From assembly GCA_011319805.1 (NCBI GenBank), contig SJRY01000050.1, positions 434,001 through 498,000 of the forward strand: 64,000 nt of DNA, read 5' to 3'. Origin of the DNA: Macrocybe gigantea (taxonomy: Eukaryota > Basidiomycota > Agaricomycetes > Agaricales > Callistosporiaceae). How positions within the stretch are numbered: position 1 is the stretch's first letter; each line of letters starts with the position of its first letter. The position numbers and the translations under genes were made by a program. Positions 1 to 11,547 of this stretch are shown here, one piece after another. The notes below the pieces were generated by a model. The model was not told where the DNA came from. It was given only the letters and a program-made list of their open reading frames with translations, and searched no databases.

Positions 1-1954
1 TTTTTGCTCTTCTCCTCCTCCCTTCTCAAGGCCTTTTGCTGCTGCTCTTCCGCTTTTTGGTGCTGCAACTCAGCGCGCTCCTCAGCCTTTTGCTGGCGCT
101 CTTCTGCTTTCCGGCGCTGCAACTCTGCACATTCCTCAGCCTTTAGCCGGCATGCTTCATCTCGTGCATGCTTTGCTGCAGCCTTCTCCTCATTCTGCAA
201 CCGTGTCATCTCGTCCTTGTAGGCCTTCTTCTGCTCCTTGAGAATCGGTGCTGCCTCACGAAGCATTTCCTTCCATTTCTGGGCCCATTCAGCATAGGCC
301 AATTGAGCGAGCGACTCTTTGCCAGTCAAGTGATGCGCGCGACCGCCACCATCGATCCGTTTTGGCTTTGACTGCTTCGCATACAGTTGCTGACGCAGTC
401 GTTGATTTTCGGAGTCCATAAGCCTCTTGTGTGCATAATCTCGTTGTATCTGTGTCGTCGCGGCAGCTAACAGAGTGCGCAGATCTTCATTCTCCTGTCG
501 GAGAACCTTTCGTGATGCATGGAATGGAAGGGAAGGGGGAAGACCAACAAGCATATATTGTGTCGGCATGCCAGGAGGCAGTTTTCTGGGGGTGGACTGA
601 GTAGCTGCAGGAGTTGTTGATATTTGTGCGTCATCAACAACTTCAACATCACCTGATTCTGATGCGACAGGAACAAGCAGCGATGGAAGAGCAGCGGGAA
701 GAGGTTGGGCAGCTTGAGTTGTCATATTCAATGATGGTGCAAATGCATCGTTTGGAATTGCATTTCGATCCAATGGCCATATTCCTGTCTTTGCAAATGC
801 TGACTTGATGGTGGTTTGCTTGAATGTGCGTGATCTCGCATTTGCATAGTATTGTAAGAGGTTTTTTTTTGTGATCGGGATATTATCATGAGCTGCTTGC
901 AAGACTTCGGCCTTCCAGCATGAGGCTAAGGGAGCAAATACGCCAACATCACATGGCTGGAATGCATGAGTAGTATGTGATGGAAGGCAGACCACAATTA
1001 TTCTTTGTTGAGCAGCAAATTTGCAGAATCGATACGTGCAATGGGAATTGTGTCCATCAAGGATCAAAAGACGGTAACCATCTATTCTATTCCATACAGC
1101 AGACATTGGATGGAAGTCCTTTTCAAGCCAGAGGCTTCCGAGCTCCTGATCTGTCCATCCTCGTTCCGAAATAGAGATACTATGAAGAAAATAGTATGAG
1201 AGTCACTTGCATGTAAATAAAGCAGTAGGTGGGCAGACCTTGCATTACATGGATTGTTCCGTCCCCATTCCAGATTATGGCGCTTTGCCTGGAACACAAC
1301 ACAAGGTGGAAGTGATGTTCCATCTGCGCATACTGTTTCAAGGATCGTGACAAGCTCACGATCACCTGCTTCAATATGCTGCACTGATTTCTGGTTGCGG
1401 TCAACTAATGCTGCAATCTGTTTACCGATTCCTAGCTGGATCCCTTTTTCATCCATATTGTATATATTCTCAGCTGGAATTTGGTATTTGACGATGAGTT
1501 CTTCTACCATGTCAAAAAACTCTTTTACAGCAGTAGGATTTAGAGCCCGTGCACGACACTCTTCTAAGCTTTGGGTATAATGAATAGTGAGTTCTGGATG
1601 TCGTTTTTTAAACTGATCATACCACGAAGCACCAACTTCCTTTCCGCAGATGTCAGATGCATGATCGCGAAGAGTTTGTGGTGTAACTGGAAGTCCCCGC
1701 TGGCCCATTTCTTTCACCCACTCGACAAGAACTTCCTCCTCGGCGGGATTAAGCTTTTGCTGATGTGCATGAGCAGCTGTCCGTGTTGGGACACCATTGA
1801 AGCGGTCGTTGAGCATGCTCCGAGGCACTTGATAAATAACTGCAGCCTGGCATATGGAGGTCTCTTTTGCACGAACTGCTATGAGCGCAAGCTGAATACG
1901 TTCTTCGTGTGTGAGTTCCTCAAGGTTGATTGTGCTCGAGGTACTGGAAGGCAT
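1..1954 (-). mobile_element. pogo/Fot1-like DDE transposase, 3' end cut by window edge
   Basis: Transposase of the Tc1/mariner-pogo superfamily, which cuts and pastes its own element in the nucleus. It starts at ATG 1954 with a psq-type helix-turn-helix, followed by a CENP-B-like DNA-binding region and a DDE domain. The acidic triad is visible as NMDEKG, LILDGHNSH and QPCDVGVF. A 59-bp GT-AG intron at 1238-1180 restores the frame between NPCNA and ISERGWTDQEL, so exon 1 is 1954-1239 and exon 2 runs from 1179 past base 1. The C-terminus is a charged Lys/Glu/Gln-rich coiled coil, still open at the left edge. I see no stop or frame break, so the copy may be active or recent. Terminal inverted repeats cannot be tested because the other end lies outside the window. 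Confidence 0.85.
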
Positions 1955-2940
1955 GACAGAGAGTAGTTTGGTGCACTTTAGCCACAGAGAGCATCTTTTT
2001 ACTTCACCTCATGGAAACCTTGTGCCATTAATACAAAATATAGTTTACATCAATAAGGCCTCATGACTGAAAGTGGTGGGATGTCGGGAGGAGCATGGTC
2101 AGATCTGTAGGTGGTGTCGGCAGAATATCAGGTGATGCTGTCAGATTACAAGGTGCTAATTGACGTACCGGCTCCAGAAATACCATATATCCCATTTCTC
2201 TAGCCTTGTTAGATCATATAAACTCTGTATGGATGGTTGTTTTTGTGATCCCTCGTCGTTATTCAGAAATTTGCCATTTGATGATCTTGTAGCACGAAAA
2301 GTGCTTGGTTTGCTGTCAACTGCTTGTAGGATCAACAAAAAAATTCTAAAAAATATGCGGAGTACAGGAAAAGTGACATTAGAATGGCATGTAACTCCAT
2401 AAGAGGACAGGGGACCATACCTTGTCTACTGATGCATCCAAAAGCTCGTCAAGTTAAGGCCTACCAAGACTGCATTTGTGATGAGATCTAGACATTCAGA
2501 GGTAAATCAGAGTTAGATATGCAAGTATTCTTAAAGAAAACATTGAGAAGACATTCCTAGGGGTGTAGCGGATGGTCAGATAAGTCCTTGTCATTGAGCG
2601 CTCAACGAGCGGCCAGGTGTTGGACGGATTCTGTGGCGATGGGTGTACAAATATAGCCAAATGCTGGAATCTTCAGCGCTCCGACAATTGAAGCCTCATC
2701 ACTCAACAGAGCATTCCCCGATTGCTACAAAAAATTGTTTCTAGTGCGCTCACTATTAGACAAACAATTCTGGCTACAAAATTTTGCGCGGGACACAGCT
2801 GATCTCTTGTAAATCACAACTGACCGAGTTCTCAGGGTGGCCGGGTTCCTGAAGTCCCACGGTATTTATTTGCAACTTGGAAACCAAACACCAGCTGAGT
2901 TGCAACTGCACACTTCACTTCTTCGCCTTGAACCATATCC
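1955..2940. other. AT-rich intergenic stretch
   Basis: No convincing gene lies between the transposase start and SPT5. The part next to the transposase should hold its promoter and the element's terminal repeat, but no paired inverted repeat can be found because the other terminus is missing. The last 100 bases before 2941 are the likely SPT5 5' UTR. Confidence 0.5.
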
Positions 2941-3355
2941 ATGTCGGACATCGACGACGACCACGCAGGCTATCAAGAGGGGTCAGACCCTATGATGCAC
3001 GATGCTGAAGGGGAGGAGGAGGAAATGCCCAGTTCTGACCCTATCAAGTCCCAGGATACCCATAACGTCAGACGAGAAGAGGAAGAGGACGAGGAAGAGG
3101 AAGATGAGGACGAAGATGAAGAGGAAGACGAGGACGAAGAAGAAGAAGAGGCTGCGGGTCGGAAAAAGAAGAAAGCCAAGGTACGAACTTGTCGTTCATG
3201 ATGCAATCCATACCAACCATTGTTCACAGCATCGCCATAAACGACCACTAGCTAGTCGATTCCTTGATATAGAGGCTGAAGTCAGCGACGAAGACGAGGA
3301 GGAGGAAGAAGACGAAGAGTTGGGTGCAGGTGGGCATCTTTTTTATGTCGAGCTT

Positions 3356-3392
<37 letters not shown>

Positions 3393-6300
3393 TTGCTGAT
3401 ACTGTTATAAGATGGCTTTATTGACGCATATGAGACCATTGAGGAGGAGTCTACGAGGCGACACCATGCCTTACTGGATAACAAACGAGTCACCGAAGAC
3501 GAGTATCGGAGTCCCGAACAAATTGCACGAGATCTCAGTCAGCGCTACCGGCGACCTGCTGTCCGTTACACTGGCGACATGAACGAAATTCCTCAAAGGC
3601 TTCTCATGCCATCTGTTCATGATGCGGGGTTATGGCAAGTTCGTGTTCGAGTGCGTATATCATTTTCTACTCATTTTACTCCTCGAATTGAATATTAAAT
3701 ACCGCAGGCTGGACGAGAACGAGACATCGTTTTCAGTTTGATGCGCAAATCCATTGACTTGGAATATAGCGCGCAGCCTCTCAGCATACTTTCCGCTTTC
3801 CAACGAGACTCTTTGCCAGGAATGATCTACGTCGAAGCTCGCAGCTCGAAACAGGTTCTCCAAGCTGTCAATGGCCTTGTTGGCGTTTTCCCAAGTCGCG
3901 GAATTCAATTGGTCCCCATCGAGGAAATGGCGAGCTTGCTACAGATTAAGAAACAAGATCTCACCGTGACGCCGGGAAGTTGGGTTCGCATTCGGCGCGG
4001 AAAGTATGCTGGCGATCTAGCTCAGGTTGTGGATGTCACAGAAAACGGAGAGGATGTTGGTCTCCGGTTTATTCCTCGCATTGATTTGACTCCTCGCGAC
4101 GATGCATCTATTGATGGACGGAAGCGAAAGAAAGCTACGACGACGGGAAACGTGCGTCCACCTCAGAAGCTTTTCAATTACGAGGAAGTCGTCAAAGTAT
4201 GGGGAAGAAAGCATGTTTCGAAACGGAATCAGGTTTACGTTTTCCAAAACGACACATATAAAGACGGCTTCATCGAGAAAGACTTTAAGATCGGCGCACT
4301 TATGCTGGAGGATGTCAATCCTACCCTCGACGAGGTTACGCAATTTACGCGGCGGCAAGATGGCGAGGCTGATAATGTCGTCGATCTCTCTGTCATTGCA
4401 GAAGCTTCACGCAAAGCAGCCGTATCTGTCCTCCAACCCGGTGACCACATTGAAGTCTTCGAAGGCGAACAAGCCGGTGTGCACGGTGTTGTGGACGAGA
4501 TACACGGAGACGTCGTCGTCATCACCGCTGTTGGGGTTGATATCGATGGGCAGAAAGTGGAACTTCCGGCCCGCGGTGTTCGCAAAAGATTCAAGCCCGG
4601 AGATCACGTCAAAGTAATGTCGGGACAGAACGCTGACGAGACGGGGTTGGTCGTGTCCATTACTGACAACGTCGTGACTTTCATCTCGGATATGTCTATG
4701 CAAGAGGTGCGCCATGGGTTTCGTTGCTTTCGGTTATTACCATTCAGCTAATGCGAACTATAGGTCTCAGTATTCTCCAAGGATCTTCGTGAGGCAGCCG
4801 AAGTTGGATCAGGAACGAATATTGTCGGGAACTACGAACTTCATGACCTTGTCCAGCTAGAGTAAGTTGCCACTGAGACTTTCTTGGTGTCTTCAATTTG
4901 ACGACATATATAGCGCACAAACGGTTGGAGTCATCTTCAAGACGGAACGAGATTCGTTCCGCGTCTTGGACCAGAACGGGCAAGTGCGTTTGGTACAGCC
5001 CCATCAGATTTCGATGCGTCGGGATTCCAACCGGGCGATTGCCACTGACTCTGAAGGCCATCCGTTACGAGTTGGTGACAATGTCAAAGAAGTCGACGGG
5101 GAAGTGAGTATCGATGATTTCGCATTCAGTTGCACATTATCTTAACAATCATCTTCATAGGGCCGTAAAGGACAAGTGTTGCACATATTCCAGTCATTCT
5201 TCGCCTTTTTGCACAACAGAGACATCGTGGAGAATGGCGGTGTGTTTGTAACAAGAACTCGTTCGCTGGCCTCGCTGGCACCGAAAGGCAATATTGCCAA
5301 GACGGATCTCACAAAAATGAACCCCGCTCTTGCTGCTCCGACTGGAGGCATGGTCGGGTCAGGAAGCATGGGACGAGGGCCTCGCGATCGCGACATTGGC
5401 CTAACTGTATGCGTCGTCAAAGGCCCTCACAAGGGCTATGTTGGCACATTAAAGGACACCAATGGCAATATCGCACGGGTCGAGCTTCGGACGGGCAATA
5501 AGCTCATCACAATTGAAAAAGAAAAGCTAAGAGAGCGACTGTAAGTTCCTCCTTTTGAGCCCATCCTTGATCAAACCGCTGACAGATAATTAATAGGCCT
5601 GATGGTAAGTTGAAGGAACTCAGGGGCCGCGGATCCGCCGCTGGTGCCATGGGACCGCCTAACGGTGGGTTCCGGACGCCAAATCCCTATAACGCAAGCG
5701 GTTCAAGAACACCAGGTTGGGGTGTCGGTCGAACGCCAAATCCCTATGCAACGGATTCTCGCACACCAGCTTGGAACACAGCATCCAGAACTCCGAATCC
5801 ATATGCCGATGGCGGAAAGACACCAGCGTGGAATGCGTCATCGAGGACGCCGAACCCTTACGCTGATGGTGGCAGGACGCCAGCGTGGAATGTTAGTTCA
5901 CGGACGCCGAATCCGTATGCGTCGGGCAGCACAAGCTCGTCATGGGGCGGTGCGACGCCAGCGCATACGAGTAGCTGGGGAGGTGCTACTCCGGCGAGAC
6001 CTGGTTGGGGCTCTAGCACGGACTCCTGGAACTCGGACTCTGCTTGGGTGAGTTTGGACGGTCATCTCAACCCGAGTCGGTTGGATCAAGGCTGATATTG
6101 GCGCCTGCAGGGTGCTCCTACGCCTGCTGCTGCAGCGGCAACGCCTCATTTTAGCGCAGCGACGCCAATGGGTGCACCGACGCCCGCGATGCCTACTCCT
6201 GGTGCTGCGCTCGGAGGAGGCAGCTCAATGTCGGCACCCACCCCCGCGAGCGGCGCCTTCTGGACCGATAACACGACCGAAAGCCAAGGTGATCTTTTTC

Positions 6301-6761
6301 GTTCACCGCGCTTTAGATTAATTGTTCTGACACGCGTTGTATCTCCAGAATTGGATGAAAACTGGATGTTCGACCCCGCACTAGCGAATTATCAAAACCG
6401 CATCAAAGTCCAGATTTCGGGTACGCGGCAGACGAAATACCTGGATGGGGACTACGAGGCTAGGCAGGGTCGCATCACGGCGGCGGCACGCGTCGCGGCC
6501 GAGTTTGGGCAATCGGCCATGGTCGCGTTCGAGAACGGGGAGGAGCGCAGCATTTTGGTGCAGTACATCGTGCCAGTGCATCCGAGCAACATGGGTGACG
6601 AGGCGATCGTCCTCGCACATCCCAATCCGAGCCATAAAGGAAAGGTGGTGATCGTGAGAGAGAAGCCTGACCGCACGGTGACTGTCTCGACGAGGGAGAA
6701 TTCTGCTGCGTTCTTTGATGCGAGGAAGGAGGATCTTGCGGTGTTGTATCCTGTGTCGTAG
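2941..6761 (+). CDS. SPT5: Transcription elongation factor SPT5
   Basis: Large subunit of DSIF (Spt4-Spt5), which binds RNA polymerase II and supports elongation and capping. My model has ten exons, all in phase: 2941-3180, 3230-3329, 3412-3650, 3708-4706, 4764-4861, 4914-5103, 5161-5540, 5597-6047, 6111-6288 and 6349-6761, giving 1095 residues. In order they encode an acidic Asp/Glu-rich N-terminus, an NGN domain (from RERDIVFSLMRKSID), several KOW domains (for example PGSWVRIRRGKYAGD, KFKPGDHVKVMSGQNADET-type and VCVVKGPHKGYVGT) and a C-terminal repeat region. That region repeats TPNPY and TPAW units, which matches the phosphorylated CTR of Spt5. A final KOW-like domain closes the protein. 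No frame break is present. Intron 2 carries a 32-base T run. Confidence 0.95.
3360..3391 (+). repeat. T32 homopolymer in SPT5 intron 2
   Basis: There are 32 consecutive T inside the intron at 3330-3411, just upstream of the acceptor, where a pyrimidine tract belongs. The length is unusual for an intron of about 80 bp and is probably polymorphic. Confidence 0.9.
5660..5940 (+). repeat. SPT5 C-terminal tandem repeat (about 72 bp period)
   Basis: The tandem coding repeat alternates the motifs RTPNPY and (R/K)TPAWN with small and Asp/Gly spacers, in units of roughly 24 residues. Thr-Pro motifs in the Spt5 C-terminal repeat are known kinase targets in other fungi. That this copy is phosphorylated is inference. 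Confidence 0.85.
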
Positions 6762-7314
6762 TTTTCATACTTTTCCCTCGGTGTAATCATCCTTGTATTG
6801 TAGTATCATCGATCATTTTTGACAAGACTATAATTTATTTATGCCGTTTTCGCACTTGAACCCGAACTGTGAGCAATGGCACGACCGCCCTTGACACCAA
6901 CCACTCGTAGAATTCGGACAATCATATTCACTCTCCCGCTGATGGTTGGTTCTGGATGTAAGTCGTTGGTGTCTTTCTGTTTGGGGGGTTGGCCGACCGC
7001 CATTCCAGATGTCCTGTACAAAAGACTCGTACTCGAAGAGCCTCAGCGTAAACTCCCGCGAGGGGACGCAAATGCGGAACAAAATCAGTCGAGGGAAACC
7101 TTGAAGCCGTTGGGCCAGTGAAACCGCGAGTAGAACCGTCATCGGAATAACTAGGATGTATAAATGCTGAATCTCTTTTGAAAAGCCCTGCCAGTGGTGC
7201 CGCGGTACAGGGCGAATCTAAGAACAATATCTGACTATAGAAAAATATGGTGTCCTCCCCAAACGTTGGCAGGACTCGTCTTACGGGATCTATCTGCCTC
7301 CCTTTTATTCCACC
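6762..7314. other. Intergenic region between convergent SPT5 and MIC10
   Basis: This is the shared 3' region of two convergent genes. A short minus-strand frame at 6839-7021 (about 60 codons, ending GSSAKTA) is open but matches nothing I know and has no supported upstream exon. I do not call it a gene. Confidence 0.4.
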
Positions 7315-7832
7315 TTATGAGCTCTGCTTGGCTTCAGTCTGAGAGATGATGCGCGTGCCGGGTATGCGTGCGGGGTTGAATGAGCGGTCACAATCGGCGT
7401 AAGCGATACCGGCCCCAAATCCTGTAGATAGAGCGATAGGCCATGTGCGTCCTGGGGAATAAAAGCGAGGAAAAGAAGCGTGAGCGGTGTGCACGGGCGT
7501 GTATCATTTGAAATTGCAGTGCACGAACGACGGAAGAGGATAACGGAGGCGACAACGCCGACGCTGAAACCGACGCCGCTGAACAGCTATGCGTCAGGAC
7601 ATCTGGTTCAAGAAATGAGAAAGCTTCGCGACGTACGCTTTTACCAAGAAATCCGCGACTGTTTCCCGCAATACTTGGTCAGACCCGTAAAACACAGCCT
7701 TTTTTTTCACGGTCAAAACTCACTGCAGCGGTCATACTTTCCTGATCATGAGCATTCGCGCATGAGAACAGACTCTTGTCTTACTTTTTGTCCGAGAATA
7801 TCCTCGCTCGAGGGCGGCTTTGAGGACGACAT
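7315..7832 (-). CDS. MIC10: MICOS complex subunit MIC10
   Basis: Small inner-mitochondrial-membrane protein that bends membranes at crista junctions. Five exons assemble in phase: 7832-7785, 7736-7724 (13 nt), 7658-7637 (22 nt), 7578-7529 and 7451-7315, giving 89 residues, the usual MIC10 size. Two hydrophobic segments are visible, each with the family's glycine pattern (KAGVGFSVGVV and STGFGAGIAYADC). Basic residues FRRR lie between them. The tail DRSFNPARIPGTRI is strongly typical of fungal MIC10. The two micro-exons carry YDRC and IADFLVKA and are needed to keep the reading frame. It is divergent from BRO1, with 168 bp between the start codons. Confidence 0.88.
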
Positions 7833-8000
7833 TTGGAAGAGCAAAAGGAGTGACCGGAATTTACCGGGAAACGGGGTCGAGGAGCACTTCCATTTCTGTG
7901 ACAACACCTTGACGCTGTGCGTTGCTGCGCTCCCAGGCTCTACGATCAGCTCACACTTGGCCACCCAGCGCTCACTAGAACGTCTCAGACAGGCGCAGAA
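7833..8000. promoter_or_regulatory. Shared divergent upstream region, MIC10 / BRO1
   Basis: Only 168 bp separate the ATG of MIC10 (-) from the ATG of BRO1 (+), so both 5' UTRs and core promoters must lie here or overlap the genes. No TATA box stands out. Co-regulation is inference. Confidence 0.5.
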
Positions 8001-11000
8001 ATGGCACAAACTCCCATGATATCGATCCCGCGCAAGACCACCGACGAGGTCGACTGGACGACGCCTATCCGTAATCTTATCGCTCAGTCGTACGGCGAAA
8101 ACCCCGACAACTATGCAGTTGAATGCACCGCGTTACAGAGGTGTCGCCAGGATGCCGTGCGAGGTGCTGGGAGCGACTTTACTGGTGCGTGGACCGTGTC
8201 TGGGATGGCGATGCTTCAACTGACATCGAGGCTCGTCGTGCACCAGCCCGCGATCTGCTCTACAAGTACTTCGGCCAGCTTGAGCTCTTGAGCTTCGATT
8301 TCCCGAAATACGGGTCACATTCCCCTGGCATGACGCCTTCACGGCCAAGCTCATCACGCAGACATCCATCGCGTACGAGAAGGCTTCTGTCCTGTTTCAG
8401 ATCGCTGCGACGCATTCCTCCATCGCATCGTCGCAGAGCCGATCCGATCCAGAAGGCCTAAAACGCGCGTTTTACTACCTCAGGACTTGCGCCGGTATGC
8501 TCAACTACATCAATGAGAACTTCCTGCATGCTCCTTCCACCGACCTCAGCCGCGATGTCATCAAGTTTTTGTCGAGCATTGTCCTGGCGCAGGCGTCGGA
8601 GGTCTTCTTTGAGAAATGCACTGATGAAAAGAAAGGGAACGCACTTGTGGCCAAGATCGGCTCACAGGTAGCCTCGATGTACACGACGTTGAGCGAGGAA
8701 GTGAAAGAATTTATGGGAAAGGGCATCTTCGATAGAAATTGGGTTACTTTGATCCAGGTTCGTCGTTCCCCACAAAATTCTCGCTCGTATTCACGAATCA
8801 ATTCTCGAACGAAGATCAAGGCAAAGTATTTTCTTCCCTTGCCCAATATTATCGCGGCCTTGCAGATAACACAACTGGAAAACATGGCGACGCCCTCGTT
8901 CGCTTTAATGTCGCTGATTCCTTAGCCAAGGAAGCAGCGAAATTAGCGCCTCTTTCTCATCCTCCTTTGTGCCTACAATGTCGCCAACTCTTCCTGCCGA
9001 CGCGGGACCGTCCATGCAAGAGCGGACCAAGGCGCACAGCGTGCTTTGCACCGAACGCAAGAACGAAGCTCAGCGCGAAAACGATCTCATATACAACGCC
9101 ATTCTTCCACCAGCCGAAGCATTGCCGCCTATTGAGAAAACCAGCGTCGCCACGGCCATCACCATCCAGGAAGTGTATGGGAACCCTGACGTCCAGAAGA
9201 CGATAGGGCAAGATTTCTTCATTCGCTGATCCCTCTGAGTGTCCACGAAAGTGCCAGCGTCTATTCCGAAGAAAAGGCGAAGCTCGTGAGAGCGGAGGTG
9301 GAGAAGGCAGAGGGTGCTGATGGAGAGGTCAGGAGCGCGTTGGACGCCATGGGGGTGAGAGAAGGGCTAACACGTTTCAAGGCGATGGCAGAGGGGCATG
9401 TTGAAGGGCAAGATGAGATCCCCGTCGAGGTCAGGCGATGGAAGGAGGACATTTCGGTCATGGAGAGTATGGAGAGTGCGGACGCCATGCTGAGACAGTT
9501 GGGCAAGCTCAAGGAGAACGCTCAAAAGGAACTAGAAAACGTCTCAAGGCAGTTGGAGATCGAGTCCAGGGACTGTGAGGAGCAGCGAGTCAAATACGAC
9601 CACAAGTGGACGCAAGAGCCTTCCGCGGGCCCTTCGAAGCAGTTCCGGCAGGACCTTAAATCCCACTTTGGTGCACTAGAGGCAGCAGCTCCTTCCGACG
9701 AGCAAGTTGCAGCATTGTGGAATGCTGTCCAGGGAGACATCCGCCTGCTACTCAATCCCGACCTGGAAGCCGTCTTCAGAGAACGTGCTGGTGAAGGAGA
9801 GCATCTGCTAGATTTGGACGCAGGAAATGAAGCAGACGAAGCAAATGAACGCGCGAAAATCGGAGGCTATGTTGAACAAATTGAGGACAGGCTAGTGAGA
9901 TTGAATAAGATTGCGAAGGAGAGGAGCGAGACCTTGAAGGACCTGAAGGAGAAGGTAGTTTACGAGCATGACGTTGCCACATTGGAGCAAGCTGACTTCT
10001 CCCTTCGTAGATCCAAGCGGACGACGTGTCTCATCTTCTGCTTCTCAACCGACGCAACAGTGGCGTCGAGCCAACCTTGTTCGCAGCGGAGCTCGAGAAA
10101 TTCAGACCGTATCAACAGCGAATCGGAGCGGCGATCCATCATCAAGAAGTCACGTTGCAAGAGGTAGCATCACTTTGGAAAGGCCTGAAGGAGCACGCCG
10201 GCCGTGGACCGGGAGCAAGAAAATGGGAGGAGAGGGAAAAGAAGAAGAAAGACATCGTCCGAAGGTTCTCCAACGCAAGGGATCGCTACATGGAAGTGAG
10301 AGATGGATTGGCGTACGCGTTCGCGCTTTTTTTTTCAGCCTTTGGAGCTGACGCTTCGTGTTCAATAGCAAAGGGCTCAAATTTTATACCGAACTCACTG
10401 ACTTGACCTCCAAACTCTCTTCGAATGTTCGAGGGTTCGTAGCAAGTCGTACGGTGGAGCGGGACGCCCTTGTCGCGAAGCTGGAGACCGAGAAGAGACT
10501 GTCCGTTTCATCACCTCCGACTCTAGCAGCAAAACCTCCGCTGCCTCCACCGCCTCCGGTATCAAGCCTCGACTCAGCCTTCAGCTCGATGAAACTGGGC
10601 CCCGCGTCATCAGCGCCCACACCCCTTCCTCCTCCATCTGCACCCCAATCGTACGGCGGAACCTCGACTCCGTATGGTCAAGCCTATGGAACCGCCCCGC
10701 AACAACCAGCAGGGTCTGCGCCTCGATATCTCCCATCACCGCCTTCGCGGCCTCCACAATCGTATGAGACAACACCTCAGCAGCCGTATGGGAATGTCGC
10801 GCACTCGCAATACGGCGCGCCATCACAGCCATTCTACGCTGAACAGCAACAGCAGCTACCAACTCCTCCATCGTCGCAGCCGTCGTCTTACCTTCCTCCG
10901 CCTCCCCGACCGGCCTACTCCGCTCCGTCGGTGGATCCATATGCAAATCTCAGCGTATTCGATGCTCCGAAGGGACATTCGACGGGGCCTGCCTCGATAG

Positions 11001-11322
11001 CCCTGCCGCCTCCACCTCCGCCTCCACAATCATCTTACATGCAGCATTCCTCTTACCAAACACCCTACCTCCAGTCTCCTCCGCCTCCCCCTTCTCAGCC
11101 GCCCTATAACCCATATCAACAGCAGCAGCAGCAGCACAACACCATCGGCAAGGCAGCTTTAGCCATTCTGGCCTTCCGCCTCCGCCGCCTGCGGGCTACG
11201 GATATGGGGGAACCTCACCTCCACCTCCTATGCAACATGTGAACTCTTTCCAGACAATGCCGCCGCAGCCGCCCCAACCTTCACGGGGTGGCTATTCACA
11301 GAGTTATAGTTATGGTCAATGA
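8001..11322 (+). CDS. BRO1: BRO1/ALIX-family ESCRT-associated protein
   Basis: Endosomal factor that binds ESCRT-III and recruits deubiquitination in the multivesicular-body pathway. Exons: 8001-8184, 8247-8757, 8815-9954, 10011-10312 and 10369-11322, about 1030 residues. Domains are an N-terminal Bro1 domain ([15 protein letters not shown], then [13 protein letters not shown] and [15 protein letters not shown]), a helical ALIX V-like domain to about base 10500, and a Pro/Gln-rich tail. Conserved protein sequence moves frame at about 8293, 8832, 8950, 9225 and inside the CAG run near 11132. Each shift equals one missing base. As written the Bro1 domain is not translatable, but conservation on both sides of each break argues for sequence error. 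If the last shift were real, the protein would end at 11242 instead of 11322. Confidence 0.85.
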
Positions 11323-11547
11323 CCCTTTTTTCCCGCTGCTTTATCGTTTCCTTTCTTCTCCCGTCTGACCTTGGAATCCAGAGCATTTGTTGTATAATAT
11401 GCATAGCCGTTTGGTACTGCGAGATGAAAGATGCTCCGCAGCTTGGTGTGATTTAGCTTTAGTTGAGTAAAAGCAAGATGCATGACAAGTCTTGTATGAA
11501 TGGATCTAAGAAATGGAAATGCGGGTATAAACGGCTTTTTTCTTTTT

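Noticed and set aside
2973..3248. Minus-strand poly-Ser frame
   Set aside because: It is antisense to the acidic Asp/Glu repeat of SPT5; the poly-Ser is a mirror of GAG/GAA/GAC codons.
6839..7021. Small minus-strand gene downstream of MIC10
   Set aside because: It has about 60 codons only, no family likeness, no supported exon upstream, and lies in a convergent 3' region.
8758..8820. Acceptor at 8820 for the second BRO1 intron
   Set aside because: Both 8814 and 8820 keep frame. 8814 was preferred because IKAKYF fits the family helix better, but the choice is weak.
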